Shown piece after piece: positions 33,052 through 44,499 of a stretch of DNA of 64,000 nucleotides. The stretch is from Epiperipatus broadwayi. Lineage: Eukaryota; Onychophora; Udeonychophora; Euonychophora; Peripatidae. Within the stretch, counting starts at the first letter, position 1. Every line of letters begins with the position of its first letter. A program made the translations under genes and the position numbers. Under the pieces are notes generated by a model, which saw only the letters and a list, made by a program, of their open reading frames with translations, was not told the origin of the DNA and searched no databases. The stretch is from positions 310,001 through 374,000 of the forward strand of contig JAQFVV010000205.1 in NCBI GenBank assembly GCA_028023455.1, in the 5' to 3' direction.

Positions 33052-34146
33052 TTAATGTCTATATTTCCCAGGATCCGGTGGTATATACTGCCTTGTACTT
33101 TTGGATGGGTTCATGACCCTATCATTTTGGTTTTCTTCTAAGTTTCCATAGTCAATGTCAGTTAGTATCCGAATTGTGCCTTGAATATCTTGCATTTGAG
33201 TGCTTATTAATATTTTCCTTATCCAGGGTGGCATGTTGTGCCTAATCATCCTTACTATCTGCATTTCTGGATAACTGAATGCACTTAGGGCTTTAATTCG
33301 ATTTACCTGCCTAACAAAAAACTGAGCATAAGTCTCTTGATGGTTAGCTGGGTATCTTTCATGCATTATGGAATACATCAAACCTTCCTGCCGCTCTGCA
33401 CTCCAATACATTGACAACATTGCATTCTCATATTCCATAAATGTTTGTGGTTGTATAGACAGAGTGTTCCACCAGTCTCTGGCAGATCCTTTTAAATGAT
33501 GACTGGAGATCGCCACTTTTTCTTGTTCTGTCATATTCTGAAATTGAAAAAACATTTTGAGACTGTCTAGGTGGTGTCTAGGGTTTCCCCCTGGTTCCCC
33601 TCTAAAACATTGTATATGTACGAATTTTGCCACAGGAGATGTTACCGGATTAATTATTATTGGCATAAGGATTTGGTTGCCTTGTTGCGCCTGGATTGGA
33701 TTCATCTGTTGATGAATGTTCATTTCCTCTTTATCCACATTCATCTGTCCATTTTCTTCTCCCTCCTGTATTTGATGCTTGACTGACACGTCCAAGGCAT
33801 GCATATCCTTTCCTAATTCATTATCTATCAATGATTTAAGTTGTGTATCATCTTGCTTCTGTTGGGGTTGCCATTTAAAGTGAGTATCCTCGTCTGGCAA
33901 TACTTTTGTTACAATAGTATGTTGGTGGAGCGCCATGTTTTCCTCCAAACGGTCCAGTCTTTGTGATGTCATATTCATGAATTGTTTTAACATGTTCATC
34001 ATCATTTTGTTTTCTTGTCTCATTTCTGTGATGAGATCTTTCACATTGTTTTCTTGGTCACTATGAGTCGATGTTGCTTTTTTTGGAAGGTTGAGCATTA
34101 CCTCCTCATCGCTGTCATAATCTGCAACTTTCTTCGGTTGGTCCAT
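33052..34146 (-). CDS. Ty3/gypsy-type Gag protein
   Basis: An intact 364-residue ORF. Residues 1-35 are acidic and polar; about 37-82 look coiled-coil (MRQENKMMMNMLKQFMNM, SQRLDRLEENM). Residues 85-160 are Gln/Asp/Glu-rich linker. About 175-335 match the retrotransposon Gag core: FRGEPGGNPRHHLDSLKMFF, then EQEKVAISSHHLKGSARDWW with the paired Trp at 225-226, and a C-terminal helical part (YPANHQETYAQFFVRQVNRI). The C-terminus lacks a CCHC zinc knuckle. The ATG has a favourable context (A at -3, G at +4) and the frame has no upstream in-frame extension of note. It is the only conserved ORF of the LTR element, and its openness in a young copy suggests selection for a functional Gag that forms particles with another element's Pol. 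Confidence 0.85.
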   Translation of the reverse strand: MDQPKKVADYDSDEEVMLNLPKKATSTHSDQENNVKDLITEMRQENKMMMNMLKQFMNMTSQRLDRLEENMALHQHTIVTKVLPDEDTHFKWQPQQKQDDTQLKSLIDNELGKDMHALDVSVKHQIQEGEENGQMNVDKEEMNIHQQMNPIQAQQGNQILMPIIINPVTSPVAKFVHIQCFRGEPGGNPRHHLDSLKMFFQFQNMTEQEKVAISSHHLKGSARDWWNTLSIQPQTFMEYENAMLSMYWSAERQEGLMYSIMHERYPANHQETYAQFFVRQVNRIKALSAFSYPEMQIVRMIRHNMPPWIRKILISTQMQDIQGTIRILTDIDYGNLEENQNDRVMNPSKSTRQYIPPDPGKYRH

Positions 34147-34944
34147 TTTTGCCTAATATTGGCTATTTTGTTATATAACATTCACTTTGTTTGTAAAATG
34201 TGTTTGTCTTTTAATAAACAATCTGGATAAGTATATTTTTATACTAGTTATTAACACAAAAAAAAATTATTTCTTTCTAAAATAAGTCACTATTCTGAGT
34301 TCCAACTATCTGTTTTATTTATATGTTTTCAGAAATTTAACTTTGCCTACCTTACGAGGTCCTATCTTAACCCTATGCCTATATGTATCTGTTTGTACAT
34401 GAAAATATATATATATAAAATCCTGCCGTGTCTGTCTTTAATATTTATACTACATATTAGTCTCCTCACTTTATTTATTGTTATATTTCATTAAAATATC
34501 ACTGCTATTTTGTCCCAATATAATTAAAATAACACACTTACAGCTTGACCTGGCTTTCTCTGACACCTGAAACAACTAAAAAATGCATTTACATTAATAC
34601 AAGTATATATATAAAAAAATATGTGAGCAAAATATACGTAAGTCGTGTTTAAAAATTATTTTGGCTCACTATGCATACATTGTTATTTTGATCATCTACT
34701 ATAGTTTGGTTTATTTGATATCCGATATGAGAGATTGCACTTGCCGACACATTTATTTGAGAAGGGTGCCAGTCGACAAGACAATGGCCATATCAGATAT
34801 ACATATTAATGGATAATGATCCAAGCACACATTGATAAGGTTTATAAAGTTTAATGCGATTACAATTTATTTTGATTTTCACTTCACTTTCAAAAAAAAT
34901 CTCTGCATGAATAAGTAAATGGTATTTTAAATGACAATATTAAG

Positions 34945-35170
34945 TAAGTTTAAGACGTATAACAACTAAGTAAGGTAACATGTCTGACCTGGGTTCGAAA
35001 CCACGCTACCATTTTGGTAAAGACAGAAAAAAAAATTTAACCAGCCTAAAGTACGATTAACAAAACAAAATATTAATACAAAAAACAATTAAAATAAAAG
35101 TAAAATCCCATGATAACCGCCACTCCGAATTATGAACCTGGGATCGAAACCAACTACCATTTTGGTCACA
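34945..35170 (+). repeat. Two tRNA-like (SINE-type) fragments in the leader
   Basis: GACCTGGGTTCGAAACCACG with CTACCATTTTGGT (about 34986-35020) and GAACCTGGGATCGAAACCAA with CTACCATTTTGGT (about 35136-35170). GGTTCGAAACC is a perfect pol III B box. Before the first, CAACTAAGTAAGGTAACATG resembles an A-box arm. They look like two related tRNA-derived fragments about 150 bp apart; no complete tRNA fold is present. Confidence 0.5.
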
Positions 35171-35545
35171 CCCGAAATAGATTAACAATTATCATGCAAT
35201 TTTACAGAATCACGCATTGAAATCAAAAACTGTTTAAAAAACATTTATATAAAAACGGGTTTTACCGAACTATAACGAAGTGTATACCATATGCATCCAT
35301 ATATATGAATACGTACATCATTAAATAAGCATATATATGACTACATATAAATATACAAGCAGATATACCTATAAAAATATTTCTTTTATTATCATGTACA
35401 TGAATTTATTAGAAAGATGTCAAATTGCAAACCGCATACTCCTATTATTTCAGGCTAGTAAACGCTGGTCGCAACTATGACAAGGAAGCAATGATTGCGG
35501 ACATGGACCTATTATTTCAGGCTACTCAGCAATCGAGAACTCTAC

Positions 35546-35667
35546 AGTGTAAGGGGTCTTCACCTAAACGGTTACTCTAAGGGTCTTCACCAAACATGGT
35601 TACTAAAAAACAAGGGCTTCACCTAACGGTTACTCAAAGGGTCTTCACCTAACGGTTACTCAACAAA
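35546..35667. repeat. Four-unit ~28-bp tandem repeat
   Basis: Units read GGTCTTCACCTAAACGGTTA, GGTCTTCACCAAACATGGTT, GGCTTCACCTAACGGTTACT and GGTCTTCACCTAACGGTTAC with CAA spacers. They lie in the leader of the gag-only element. Confidence 0.85.
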
Positions 35668-36180
35668 TGATTCAATAGCATAATCCGAAATGGAGAAAAA
35701 AAATCTTAACTAAAGGGTGGCTGACATATATGTTATACAAAAATATATCTTTAATATATATATATTTATTAACGAACATACGCATTTACTTTTCATAAAG
35801 TTGACAATTAAGTTTGTTATTATTGAAACAAAACTTATTTTATATCTATTGTTTGCACGGAACGTAATTTCAAAATATTTAAAAGTGAAAAAAAAAATTC
35901 TGCATGATTAAAATTATTGATTTAATTAAGGAAACTAACGCAGAGAAAGTGAAACAATATAGTTTGAACTTATCAAACTTTTTTATCTTATAAAAAATTT
36001 CTATTAACGAAAGAATGTTATCAATTTTAATCTTTACAAAAATTTGTACAACAGAAACATAATTCTATTATCTATTTGTACTTTTAACTAAAATGTTATG
36101 TTTCGAAAAAACATTATTATATTAAAACTTCTCAGATTTAAGCATTACTAAAGTAACATAAAGTACGAAAGCTACTTTAA

Positions 36181-36195
36181 GGGAGGGCGGGTGGG
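36181..36195 (+). other. Tight G-quadruplex motif
   Basis: GGGAGGGCGGGTGGG: four G3 runs with three single-base loops, the most stable class of G-quadruplex, in otherwise very AT-rich DNA. It is on the plus strand, that is, on the first-strand cDNA of the minus-strand element. Confidence 0.9.
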
Positions 36196-36773
36196 TATAT
36201 AGTTGACACTTCCGCCTCATCGAAGGTATATACTTTATACGATAAACAACAATATGGCAACTGGCCATCGACAAAACTACTCATTCGGAAAAAAAAATCT
36301 TGCTATAACTCTGATATTTATTCTCATTAATATATATATTCACTATATAAAAAAAAAACTAACGGAGTGTTAACTTTTCTAAATGTAAAACATTCATTTC
36401 ATATATATACCAAACTCGGAAAAAAAAATTTTACTTTATGACACCTTTAACTTTTTAATTAATTTTTTTTAAAAAATGACATTTGCTCACATTAGGAAAC
36501 AAGACTCAGAAAAAATTATATATATATTTTTTTTATATAAATATATTAGACCAAAACAAACTTCTCAGGGTACTAAATTTTTTTTTTAAAAAATGACATT
36601 CGTCCCACTGCGACAACTTGAAGCAAAAAAATTCACGTATAACTAACAATTATTCGTGTTATTTAAAACAATCACTATATATATGCGTACAAATCCGAGG
36701 ACAAAAAAATTCTACATATATATTATTATTTAAAACATAAATGCTGCCTACAGGGTGTGGAAAATTTCGAATA

Positions 36774-36791
36774 GCCACACGATGGACGCCA
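36774..36791 (-). other. Primer binding site, tRNA-Lys type
   Basis: Minus strand TGGCGTCCATCGTGTGGC matches the 3' end complement of tRNA-Lys (CTT type; TGGCGCCCAACGTGGGGC) at 15 of 18 positions. It lies 23 bp inside the apparent LTR end at 36815, further than usual, so either the LTR boundary is misplaced or a small insertion (the A-tract) separates them. Confidence 0.65.
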
Positions 36792-36814
36792 GAATGCGGA
36801 AAAAAAAAATCTAC

Positions 36815-38852
36815 TGTGACAGTCAGATGATGTATGTTGATTTAACCCAGTTCGAATACTAGGCAAAAGTACCTCGAGGCCACCCATATGCGAGATATTA
36901 AACCAAGAATACTATGACCTCTGCCCTATTCGTCTAGTCTCGAAGCTATCATGAACCGAACAACACTATCTGAGACACGCATAGATATTTTCTTACTGAG
37001 CCACGAGCTTAGCATCAGCGGGAGACATGGTCAGAACCACCTACAGAGCTAAATAGTTAAATGTGCAAAAATACTTAGAAATATGTGTTTTGCGTGCCTG
37101 GATCATTTAAAAGTAAAACAAAGCATTGAAAGATAACTAGCAAACTCAAGCTTTTTAGTTAAATAAATATCTTTAATAAATGACATTTGAAATATTATTA
37201 ATAATTTAATGGCCTTTGCTATTCCCTGAAATTAATGAATAACTAATGAGACAATGAAAACCAGATTAATATGCTTGCGGTCTAAATCTTTCCTTCCCAG
37301 TTTTATTAAACATTGTCAACTCGAATCTGCTCGATAAAGTGCAATAATAAAAATCTTTCGCAAAGCAGTTTCTAATTGCTTTGCGCTAAAACAGAGTTTT
37401 AAATGATTTAAGATGTATATCGCTAAATCTGACATATGTAAGAAGCTAATGGCGGACAAAAGAAGCGTTATCGAGGAGATCAAGTTGGCAACCAAAAAAG
37501 GAAACTTACTCGTACTAAATTTTACAAGTATGAATAAAACTGGGAAAAGGGATTTTTATATAAACAATTAACTAATAAACTTAACCGCAATAGAATTAAA
37601 ATATTTACACATGGGAGTAATGAAGAATAGCGAAGGAAAAAGGGTTAAATATCTAGATAGATGATCACATATACATATATCTAACTAGTCTAATAAAAAT
37701 AGTTACATTATAAATATCATTAAACACACATTTCATAAATATTCAAGGAAGCAATTATAAAAAGTATGGACAAAAAGGGTAGCATAATAAATAGTTCATG
37801 AGGAGAGATATGATTATCGTCCTTATTCCTTGGTCATGTTCCATCGACGGGCGTAGCTTGATCCGTCTGATGAGAGGTGTTTGTCCGGACAAGGAAAGTG
37901 GAAATCGGTAGCATGGTTTCACAAAAAGTCCTCCCGACACGGCACAGAGTTCAGATGACGATTGAGTAAATACTACGGCATTTTTCTGGTATTGAGGAAC
38001 CCTCGGCGTAGACAAAGTTATTTATTTGCCTAGCCAAGCATGGTAGACTCCATCGAATTCATATAATAAAATCACAACAGGCAACAGCAAAATTTCTAAA
38101 GTTCTCCACGGAGCAATCTGACAGCCCGCAAGAATACTCTGAATGAATAATCTTTTCCAAAAGGAAAATCTGAATGACTGATCTTTTCCAAAAGGAAAAT
38201 CCGAATGAACTTTTTCCAAAAGGAAACTCTGATTGACTTGTTCCAAAAGGAAACTCTGATTGCCTAATCTTTTGTTCTCCCTTTTATTTATACACTCTCT
38301 GTCAGCTACCTTCTATTGTTTGTATGATCTGAGATCTTGATAAGCCTCCCCATGCTCCTTTGTTTCAAAGTAACACCTTCTAAAAATAACTTTTACTTTT
38401 TTACTCTAAATTTCTTTCTTTAAACTTTGGGATTTTATTAATTAAAAAAAGAAAGAGAAGGCCATCTTTAATTTGACTTGAATGGGCTTAACTAATTAAA
38501 AATATACATTCTTTTAGAAAATGTTGGTGGGCTTATCTCAAAATCAAATCATACTAAATATTTGAACAAAAAGTAAAATACATTCTTATTTCTTTTAATA
38601 ATATAAGCATTTGATTTCAGCAGAATTTTGCATTAACTCATATATATATATGCTTGACGTATATATATGTTTGACTAAACGGTTTTCACAAGTAATATTT
38701 TTAACAGCAATTTAATGTTACAATGGAATTTATTTAAAAGAAAATATTTAAAAGCAAATACAAATTTAATAAACGTAATTAATTTTAGCTATAATGCAAA
38801 ACCCTGCTGATATTGGACTATAAACTTAATTTAGGTTTACAATATTAATCAA
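36815..38852 (-). repeat. 5' LTR (right copy), truncated by the gap
   Basis: Aligns base for base with 30724-32758 apart from about 25-30 scattered substitutions and small indels. It runs into the N block immediately before the part that would confirm the LTR end. The hairpin repeat array is at 38133-38262. It is followed on the minus strand by the primer site at 36774-36791. Confidence 0.88.
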
Positions 38853-39352
38853 NNNNNNNNNNNNNNNNNNNNNNNNNNNNNNNNNNNNNNNNNNNNNNNN
38901 NNNNNNNNNNNNNNNNNNNNNNNNNNNNNNNNNNNNNNNNNNNNNNNNNNNNNNNNNNNNNNNNNNNNNNNNNNNNNNNNNNNNNNNNNNNNNNNNNNNN
39001 NNNNNNNNNNNNNNNNNNNNNNNNNNNNNNNNNNNNNNNNNNNNNNNNNNNNNNNNNNNNNNNNNNNNNNNNNNNNNNNNNNNNNNNNNNNNNNNNNNNN
39101 NNNNNNNNNNNNNNNNNNNNNNNNNNNNNNNNNNNNNNNNNNNNNNNNNNNNNNNNNNNNNNNNNNNNNNNNNNNNNNNNNNNNNNNNNNNNNNNNNNNN
39201 NNNNNNNNNNNNNNNNNNNNNNNNNNNNNNNNNNNNNNNNNNNNNNNNNNNNNNNNNNNNNNNNNNNNNNNNNNNNNNNNNNNNNNNNNNNNNNNNNNNN
39301 NNNNNNNNNNNNNNNNNNNNNNNNNNNNNNNNNNNNNNNNNNNNNNNNNNNN
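38853..39352. other. Assembly gap, 500 N
   Basis: Exactly 500 N, a conventional placeholder, so the real distance is unknown. It starts inside the right LTR, as expected when an assembler collapses two near-identical 2-kb repeats. The open frame that spans it is meaningless. Confidence 1.
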
Positions 39353-42300
39353 AACTATTATTGAGACTCACATTTAATTTTATGTTCAGCTCAGCTCAGT
39401 GGGAGGCTATAGGCAGTTCATAAGATATATGATGATAAATAAATGAAAGAAGAAATATTACAAACACCAAATATAATGTAAATCCCTTTTATTAATTAAT
39501 TGTATGATAAAGAATCATGTTTATCGGTACAGTCTATTAAAATATACTTTAGACTTAATTTCTTCCTTCATCCAAATATAACATATATCAGCTTGCTATA
39601 ATTATAATACTAAACAATTCTATGACTTGGAACATCACAATGTAAACATCTACTTTAATGCCAATCAAGAAATAAACAATAAGATCTCAGGGAATTTAAC
39701 AAACACAGTTGAATTAAGTAAACTACATTGGTCCATAAGTTATAATTCTAAAGTATGATAAAAATGTAATGAAACAAATTGACTAAAATATTTGTACTGT
39801 GTTTCAATGATAAGATAATGACAGAAATAGGGTATTTTAATTTTATCTCATCATCTAACAAATATACTAACTTAGCAACTTTTCTAATATGTTTATCCAG
39901 TGGCAAATGTTCCTTATAAATTTGGGTTAAGAAAAACAATATTGTCAGACACCAGCAGATTTAATATTATAACTCTAAAATAATATATCTATTTTCTGGT
40001 AAATTTATGAAATATGGAGATGTTGAAATGGAAAACACGAATGTATACAATAATAACTCCAGACACAGTTTTAAGATTTTAAACAAATAAAATAAATCAT
40101 TTATTACAATAAAATAAATTTGGTTTAACATATTTACAATTGGACTACTTGTCCTACAGATTTTTAAATTATCAAACAAATTTTAAGCATCAGTTTGGGA
40201 TTATCCCTATTATCAAAGCAAATTAACAACAAACTTAAATATTCTGACTTCAAACACATGTCATGCTTTGCCTACATATTTCAACTACATGACACTAAAT
40301 AAACAACATGTTATATTATTAACACACAAAAAAAAAATACTTTTGAGAGGATATTACCATTGATTAATAAAATAAATCAAATTAATTATATTTGGCTCTC
40401 AACCAAGCAACTTTCTCTAATTGACTAAATAATCACTTTCAATTACAAATATCTTTCATGCATAGCAACAAAATCATGTTCATTCTGATGATTTGATGAT
40501 TTATAACCTTTATTTAAATAAATACACTGTAGTTTAAAATATTTATTTCCCGTTTTAATTTCAATAACTTTATACTTCTATTTAAATGAATGTAATGTAT
40601 TTCAAACATTTATTTCTCATTTTAATTTCAATAACTCTATACTTTATATATGCGATATTATTTATATTACGCGTGTGTGTGTGTGTGTGTGTGTCAAGCA
40701 ACAATGATAGAAAATAATCTTTTCTACAATTTCTCCATTCCTCAAGAAAATATCATACAATTACTTTATTTCGGACAATGTCGTAATTCATCAATAAAAT
40801 AAAACACTAATATTACATCAAGAATTAATCTAACAATTTATCTGGCCACATATTGATTAACACAGAGCTATATTTTCATGATTATATAGACTATATGTTA
40901 TACATGAGGAGCAGATAACTCTTACTGAACACTTCAACAATAATTCATCTACTTCTAAATACACTATTGGTGGGGAACCTTTTTCCTCATCACCAGGTCT
41001 CTAAGAAAACATCACTTAACTTCAAAAAATATCATTTAATCATACGCATATAATATAAACTAGGCTCTACTCATGGAAAAACATAGACTAAATAAGCAAA
41101 ATCTTTTATCCCTACAAACATTATAACGCAATCAGATTTCTTTCCATTCTCAAAGCTCTTCTAAATATCAAACATTATAAATACATGCTGGCAGATAAAT
41201 ACATACAGATAACATACTAATCCATTCCATTCAGTAGAATATGGCAGCATCTGAAATTTATATATAAAAATATTCACAAACTGAACTTTATCAAACAAAT
41301 ATCATAATTGTGCAAAACAGACACACACTCGCGAATAAAAATATATATAAAATTAACTCTAAATTACACACTATGCTGGCAACATGGTAATTAAATATTG
41401 CATCAAGGTATAACTTTTAATTCAGAATAAACTTTAGGTTACCTTTTAAAATTTAATGGTTATAATTATTACGAATGAACATTCTTTCATATCTAGTAAA
41501 CTATTTCTGTTATATGTTCGTTGATTGAAAAAAGAACAAAATTCTCACTTTGAGATAATAAAGTATACAAAATAAATATAAACCTCTCTAATAATATATT
41601 TAAAAAAATTATTTCTTTCTTTTACCTTCATAAAAGAACAATAAGACCTATTAGTACACAATCAATTGTTACCAGCATATTCCTCATTTGGATATGCTTC
41701 GAGATGATCTAGAAGGTCAAAATAACCCAAATTATCAATAAGACATAATAATAAGTATTCCTATTATCAATAATATACATTAATAATGACAAGCAATAAA
41801 AAAAAATAAAGAAACAAAAGTTATTTGTTTTATAACTTAAAATGAAAGTTCACTTACAAAGCTCTGCTCTGGGCTTATGAAACAATATGGGACACATTCG
41901 AAACTGAATTTAAATGAAATAACTTCTGCAGGATAACTTAAAAAAAATATAAACGTAACTTAAATCTGACCCAGCACCTCTAGTGTTCATACATATCTAT
42001 TTGAGGTACCAAATTACACACACAAGCAATTAATTTCTCCTTTATTATACTGACAATATAAGACATTCTCCATTGTAGTGCTAAATTAAATATGCAATTG
42101 TTCCTAGTAGTTTTCTTGACTAGCATTTAACACTTTATAGTCTATTATATGCATGGTTTATTCTTAAATATTGTCAATTAAGATACCATGGTTCCTTAGT
42201 AATTCCATAATTGACAATAATTTGTTGTGTATTCCATCTTTATCAAAGAGAACAAAAATTACCCGCATTTCTATTCTTCCATTCGATCTCAGCAAATACT

Positions 42301-43690
42301 TAATTTGAAGAAACTCACATTTTATTTCTTCATTTAAAATATGTATTATTTCCAGAAATACCAGATAAATAAATAGTGTTATCTCTTTATGGTGAATTTG
42401 AACATGGCATGATTTATCCACATATGCGTATTCTTAATTCTATGTTTCATCCTCACAAAAACACAACACGGAAAATAGTGAAGAATTAAAATACATTCTG
42501 TCAAATAGTTCTGCATGCGTTTCCCAGATATATTAAAATACACACATTGGTTAGTGATACAACAATAATATTCATGCAATGTATTCTTGTTTTAAATGAC
42601 AATTAAATGAAGTAGTGTAGACTGGACATTATCAACATACATTTTTAAAAGAGCAATAGTTATGAAGTGGTTAATTTAAAAAAAACGTTTAAATCAAGGA
42701 GAGCAAAGTAAACTGGGTACCTTTTGAAAATTTAGAATTCCATTTTAGTCAACTCTTCCCATAATGAATTTTTTTAAGATCCTTTCGATGTTTTCCTCCA
42801 AAGTCTTTTTTAAAGTCAATTTGACTTCAGCAACTGGTTTTTAATTTTTACAATAAAAAAAATGAGCCACTGTTTTCTGGCTACCATTATCTTACATAAT
42901 ATGCAAATTTTTCACTGGAGATCTTTGTTAAATAGCTCTCTTTAGCAAAAAGGTCATTTTTTTTCACAAGGTTACTCCCACGCTTCCTTTCTATTTAGGC
43001 TAATTACATATTCAAAAAAAAAAAATCTTTTCAGAAAAAAAAACCATTTTGATTAAATCAAGAAAAAAAATAATAAAATAAATAGCTTTTACAAACTTGA
43101 AAGAAAAATGAATATTAATTAACTATTAAACAAAAATGATTAATAATTTTTCTAATTTGTGAAATAATTCATTGATTCAACTATCTATTAATCATTGGAA
43201 AGAAATATATATTTGTTAAATTATTTAAGATAGTTACTGTAATTTAAATGTTTTTATTGTACATGTACTATTGCTTAATGTTGTTAAAAGATGAAAATGA
43301 AATGAAAACGATGCAGAGTCATACATGCATGCACATACACTATACTATAAATATTAAAGTATCTTAACTAAATATAATTGTAATGGCTATTAATTGTTGA
43401 CAAAAGAATAAGTATTAAAGAATAAGGATTTTGAAGCCATTCAACCAATACTACACTAATATAAAATAACCTTGCATTTTCCTGCCCAAATATACCATTT
43501 CCTATAATAACAGCCCCTCTCTCTGGCATTAAATGCTTCACTAACCACAACAATAATAACAAATACTTATAAAGTGGTCAATCAACTGCATAAGCAATCC
43601 ATATCTAAGCTTCAAACAATCTCCAGCAAAAAAAAATTTAAAATTCTAAGGCTATTTCTTTTTTTTTTAATATAATGTAACTATTCAATG
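39353..43690. other. 4.3 kb with no recognised gene
   Basis: Very AT-rich. A (GT)n tract lies at 40673-40694. ORFs of 63-85 codons on the minus strand (39.7-43.5 kb) have no domain I can recognise and look like chance. No RNA gene or transposon end was seen. Confidence 0.5.
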
Positions 43691-43694
43691 CAGA

Positions 43695-43737
43695 TAGGAA
43701 GATGTGAAGCATGGATTGGACTTCAGATCCATTGCTT

Positions 43738-43740
<3 letters not shown>
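43695..43740. repeat. 46-bp hairpin sequence, second copy
   Basis: ATAGGAAGATGTGAAGCATG through ATCCATTGCTTCA, apparently identical to 32763-32808 in the LTR. It is followed directly by a (TA)n tract (43740-43769) and the PLE remnant. Confidence 0.75.

Positions 43741-43769
<29 letters not shown>
43740..43769. repeat. (TA)n microsatellite
   Basis: About 15 TA units at the 5' boundary of the PLE copy. Confidence 0.95.
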
Positions 43770-43771
<2 letters not shown>

Positions 43772-43797
43772 ACAAAATAGGAAATGAAAAGATGATA

Positions 43798-44327
43798 AAT
43801 CAGCTATTAGGATTTGTGTCCCATATGTAAAAAGAACTAGAAACAGTATTGGATGTATGTTAAAACACTATAATATAAATACAGCATTTTGTACTCATCA
43901 AAAGATCAGCAATATAATAACCAAGCCTAAGGATTCAATCCCTCTTGAATCTCATGGTGTTTATCAAATCTCATGTGAAAATTGTAAAGCTTCTTACATA
44001 GGTATGAGTAATCATCGCATCAGTGTTAGGAGAAATGAGCATGCTAATGCAGTTAAACAATACTCATCATCATCAGCACTCTCACTTCATACTATGGATT
44101 CAGGTCATAAAATTGATTTTTCTAGTACCAGGATCATATCCAAAGTGATAATCTATACCAGTGCAAAATTAGAGAAGCCATTGAGATACTTAAAAGGCCA
44201 GATTGTATCAATAAGCGAGATGATACAAGCAAACTTTCTCCCATTTGGAAAGATTTTTTTAAAAAACAATTTTAATTTAACATTTTTGCTATTGGTGGAA
44301 CTTTTAATATTTTTTTTAAATCAGTGA
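43798..44327 (+). pseudogene. PLE GIY-YIG endonuclease, 5'-truncated, copy 1
   Basis: Open from about 43800 to the stop at 44325-44327. The segment SAIRICVPYVKRTRNSIG precedes the first Met (43857) in frame and belongs to the protein. It is the V-x-x-P-Y-x-x-G-x-S/N-like box just before the endonuclease in PLEs. GVYQISCENC...ASYIGMSNHRISVRRNEH (43950-44042) is a complete GIY-YIG module: GVY, YIG 15 residues on, the conserved Arg, then R-x-x-E-H. It continues with ALSLHTMDSGH (the H-x-x-x-x-x-H region) and LEKPLRYLKGQIVSISEM. The upstream RT is missing, so it is non-autonomous, but the endonuclease part looks undamaged. Confidence 0.8.
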
Positions 44328-44467
44328 TTGCAGCACATCTACAACTGTCTTTCTACATTTTATCACCCAGTCCAGTGGATGACTTGTGTGATCAAGTCGA
44401 AACATCGTATATCAATATTTAAAATATTTTAACACAGATGAACCCACAAAATATATCTTTTATATAT
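43798..44467 (+). mobile_element. PLE 3' part, copy 1 of an inverted pair
   Basis: A 5'-truncated Penelope-like element: the end of the RT-to-endonuclease linker, the GIY-YIG domain and the 3' non-coding region. After the coding part come TGCAGCACATCTACAACTGT and a GATGA...GTCGAAAC box (44350-44395) resembling a decayed hammerhead (GGATGA, stem CTTG/CAAG, GAAA). It ends with CAGATGAACCCACAAAATAT. A nearly identical copy faces it at 44500-45034. Confidence 0.8.
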
Positions 44468-44499
44468 ATGTTGATATGAAGACTTTCATGGGTTGCATA

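Larger units (their letters stand above)
34147..36773 (-). other. Long leader of the LTR element, no pol
   Basis: 2.6 kb between primer site and gag with no ORF above about 70 codons and no RT, integrase or protease motif on either strand. It holds two tRNA-like fragments (34945-35025, 35085-35170), a four-unit repeat (35546-35667), a G-quadruplex motif (36181-36195) and recurring CGGAAAAAAAAATCT-like boxes near 36285, 36418 and 36795. Two AAAAAATGACATT(T/C)G blocks (about 36472 and 36592) suggest an old local duplication. Confidence 0.6.
30724..38852 (-). mobile_element. Gag-only LTR retrotransposon with ~2.2-kb LTRs (right end lost in gap)
   Basis: Two direct repeats starting TGTGACAGTCAGATG at 30724 and 36815 are nearly identical over about 2.04 kb. 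Between them, on the minus strand, are a primer binding site, a 2.6-kb leader with no long ORF, one intact gag ORF (34146-33052) and a candidate polypurine tract. The gag stop is only about 105 bp from the proposed 3' LTR, so there is no room for protease, RT, RNase H or integrase. This is the layout of a non-autonomous terminal-repeat-with-gag element, mobilised by a pol-encoding relative. By eye I count about 25-30 differences between the LTRs (near 98.5% identity), so insertion is fairly recent. The outer end of the 5' LTR falls in the assembly gap. Confidence 0.82.

Noticed and set aside
33571-34230. Plus-strand open frames of 71 codons each
   Set aside because: Both are antisense to the intact gag ORF.
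34986-35020. Functional tRNA gene
   Set aside because: A B box is present but the acceptor and anticodon stems cannot be formed.
37755-38246. Minus-strand open frames in the LTR (86 and 74 codons)
   Set aside because: They cover the LTR hairpin repeats; the first is shortened by an indel in the other LTR copy, so coding is unlikely.
38826-39371. 181-codon open frame
   Set aside because: It is almost entirely the N gap.
44341-44400. Intact hammerhead at the end of the 43.8-kb PLE
   Set aside because: Stem II and GAAA are present but the first box reads TGGATGA, losing the conserved C and U; listed only as a decayed box.
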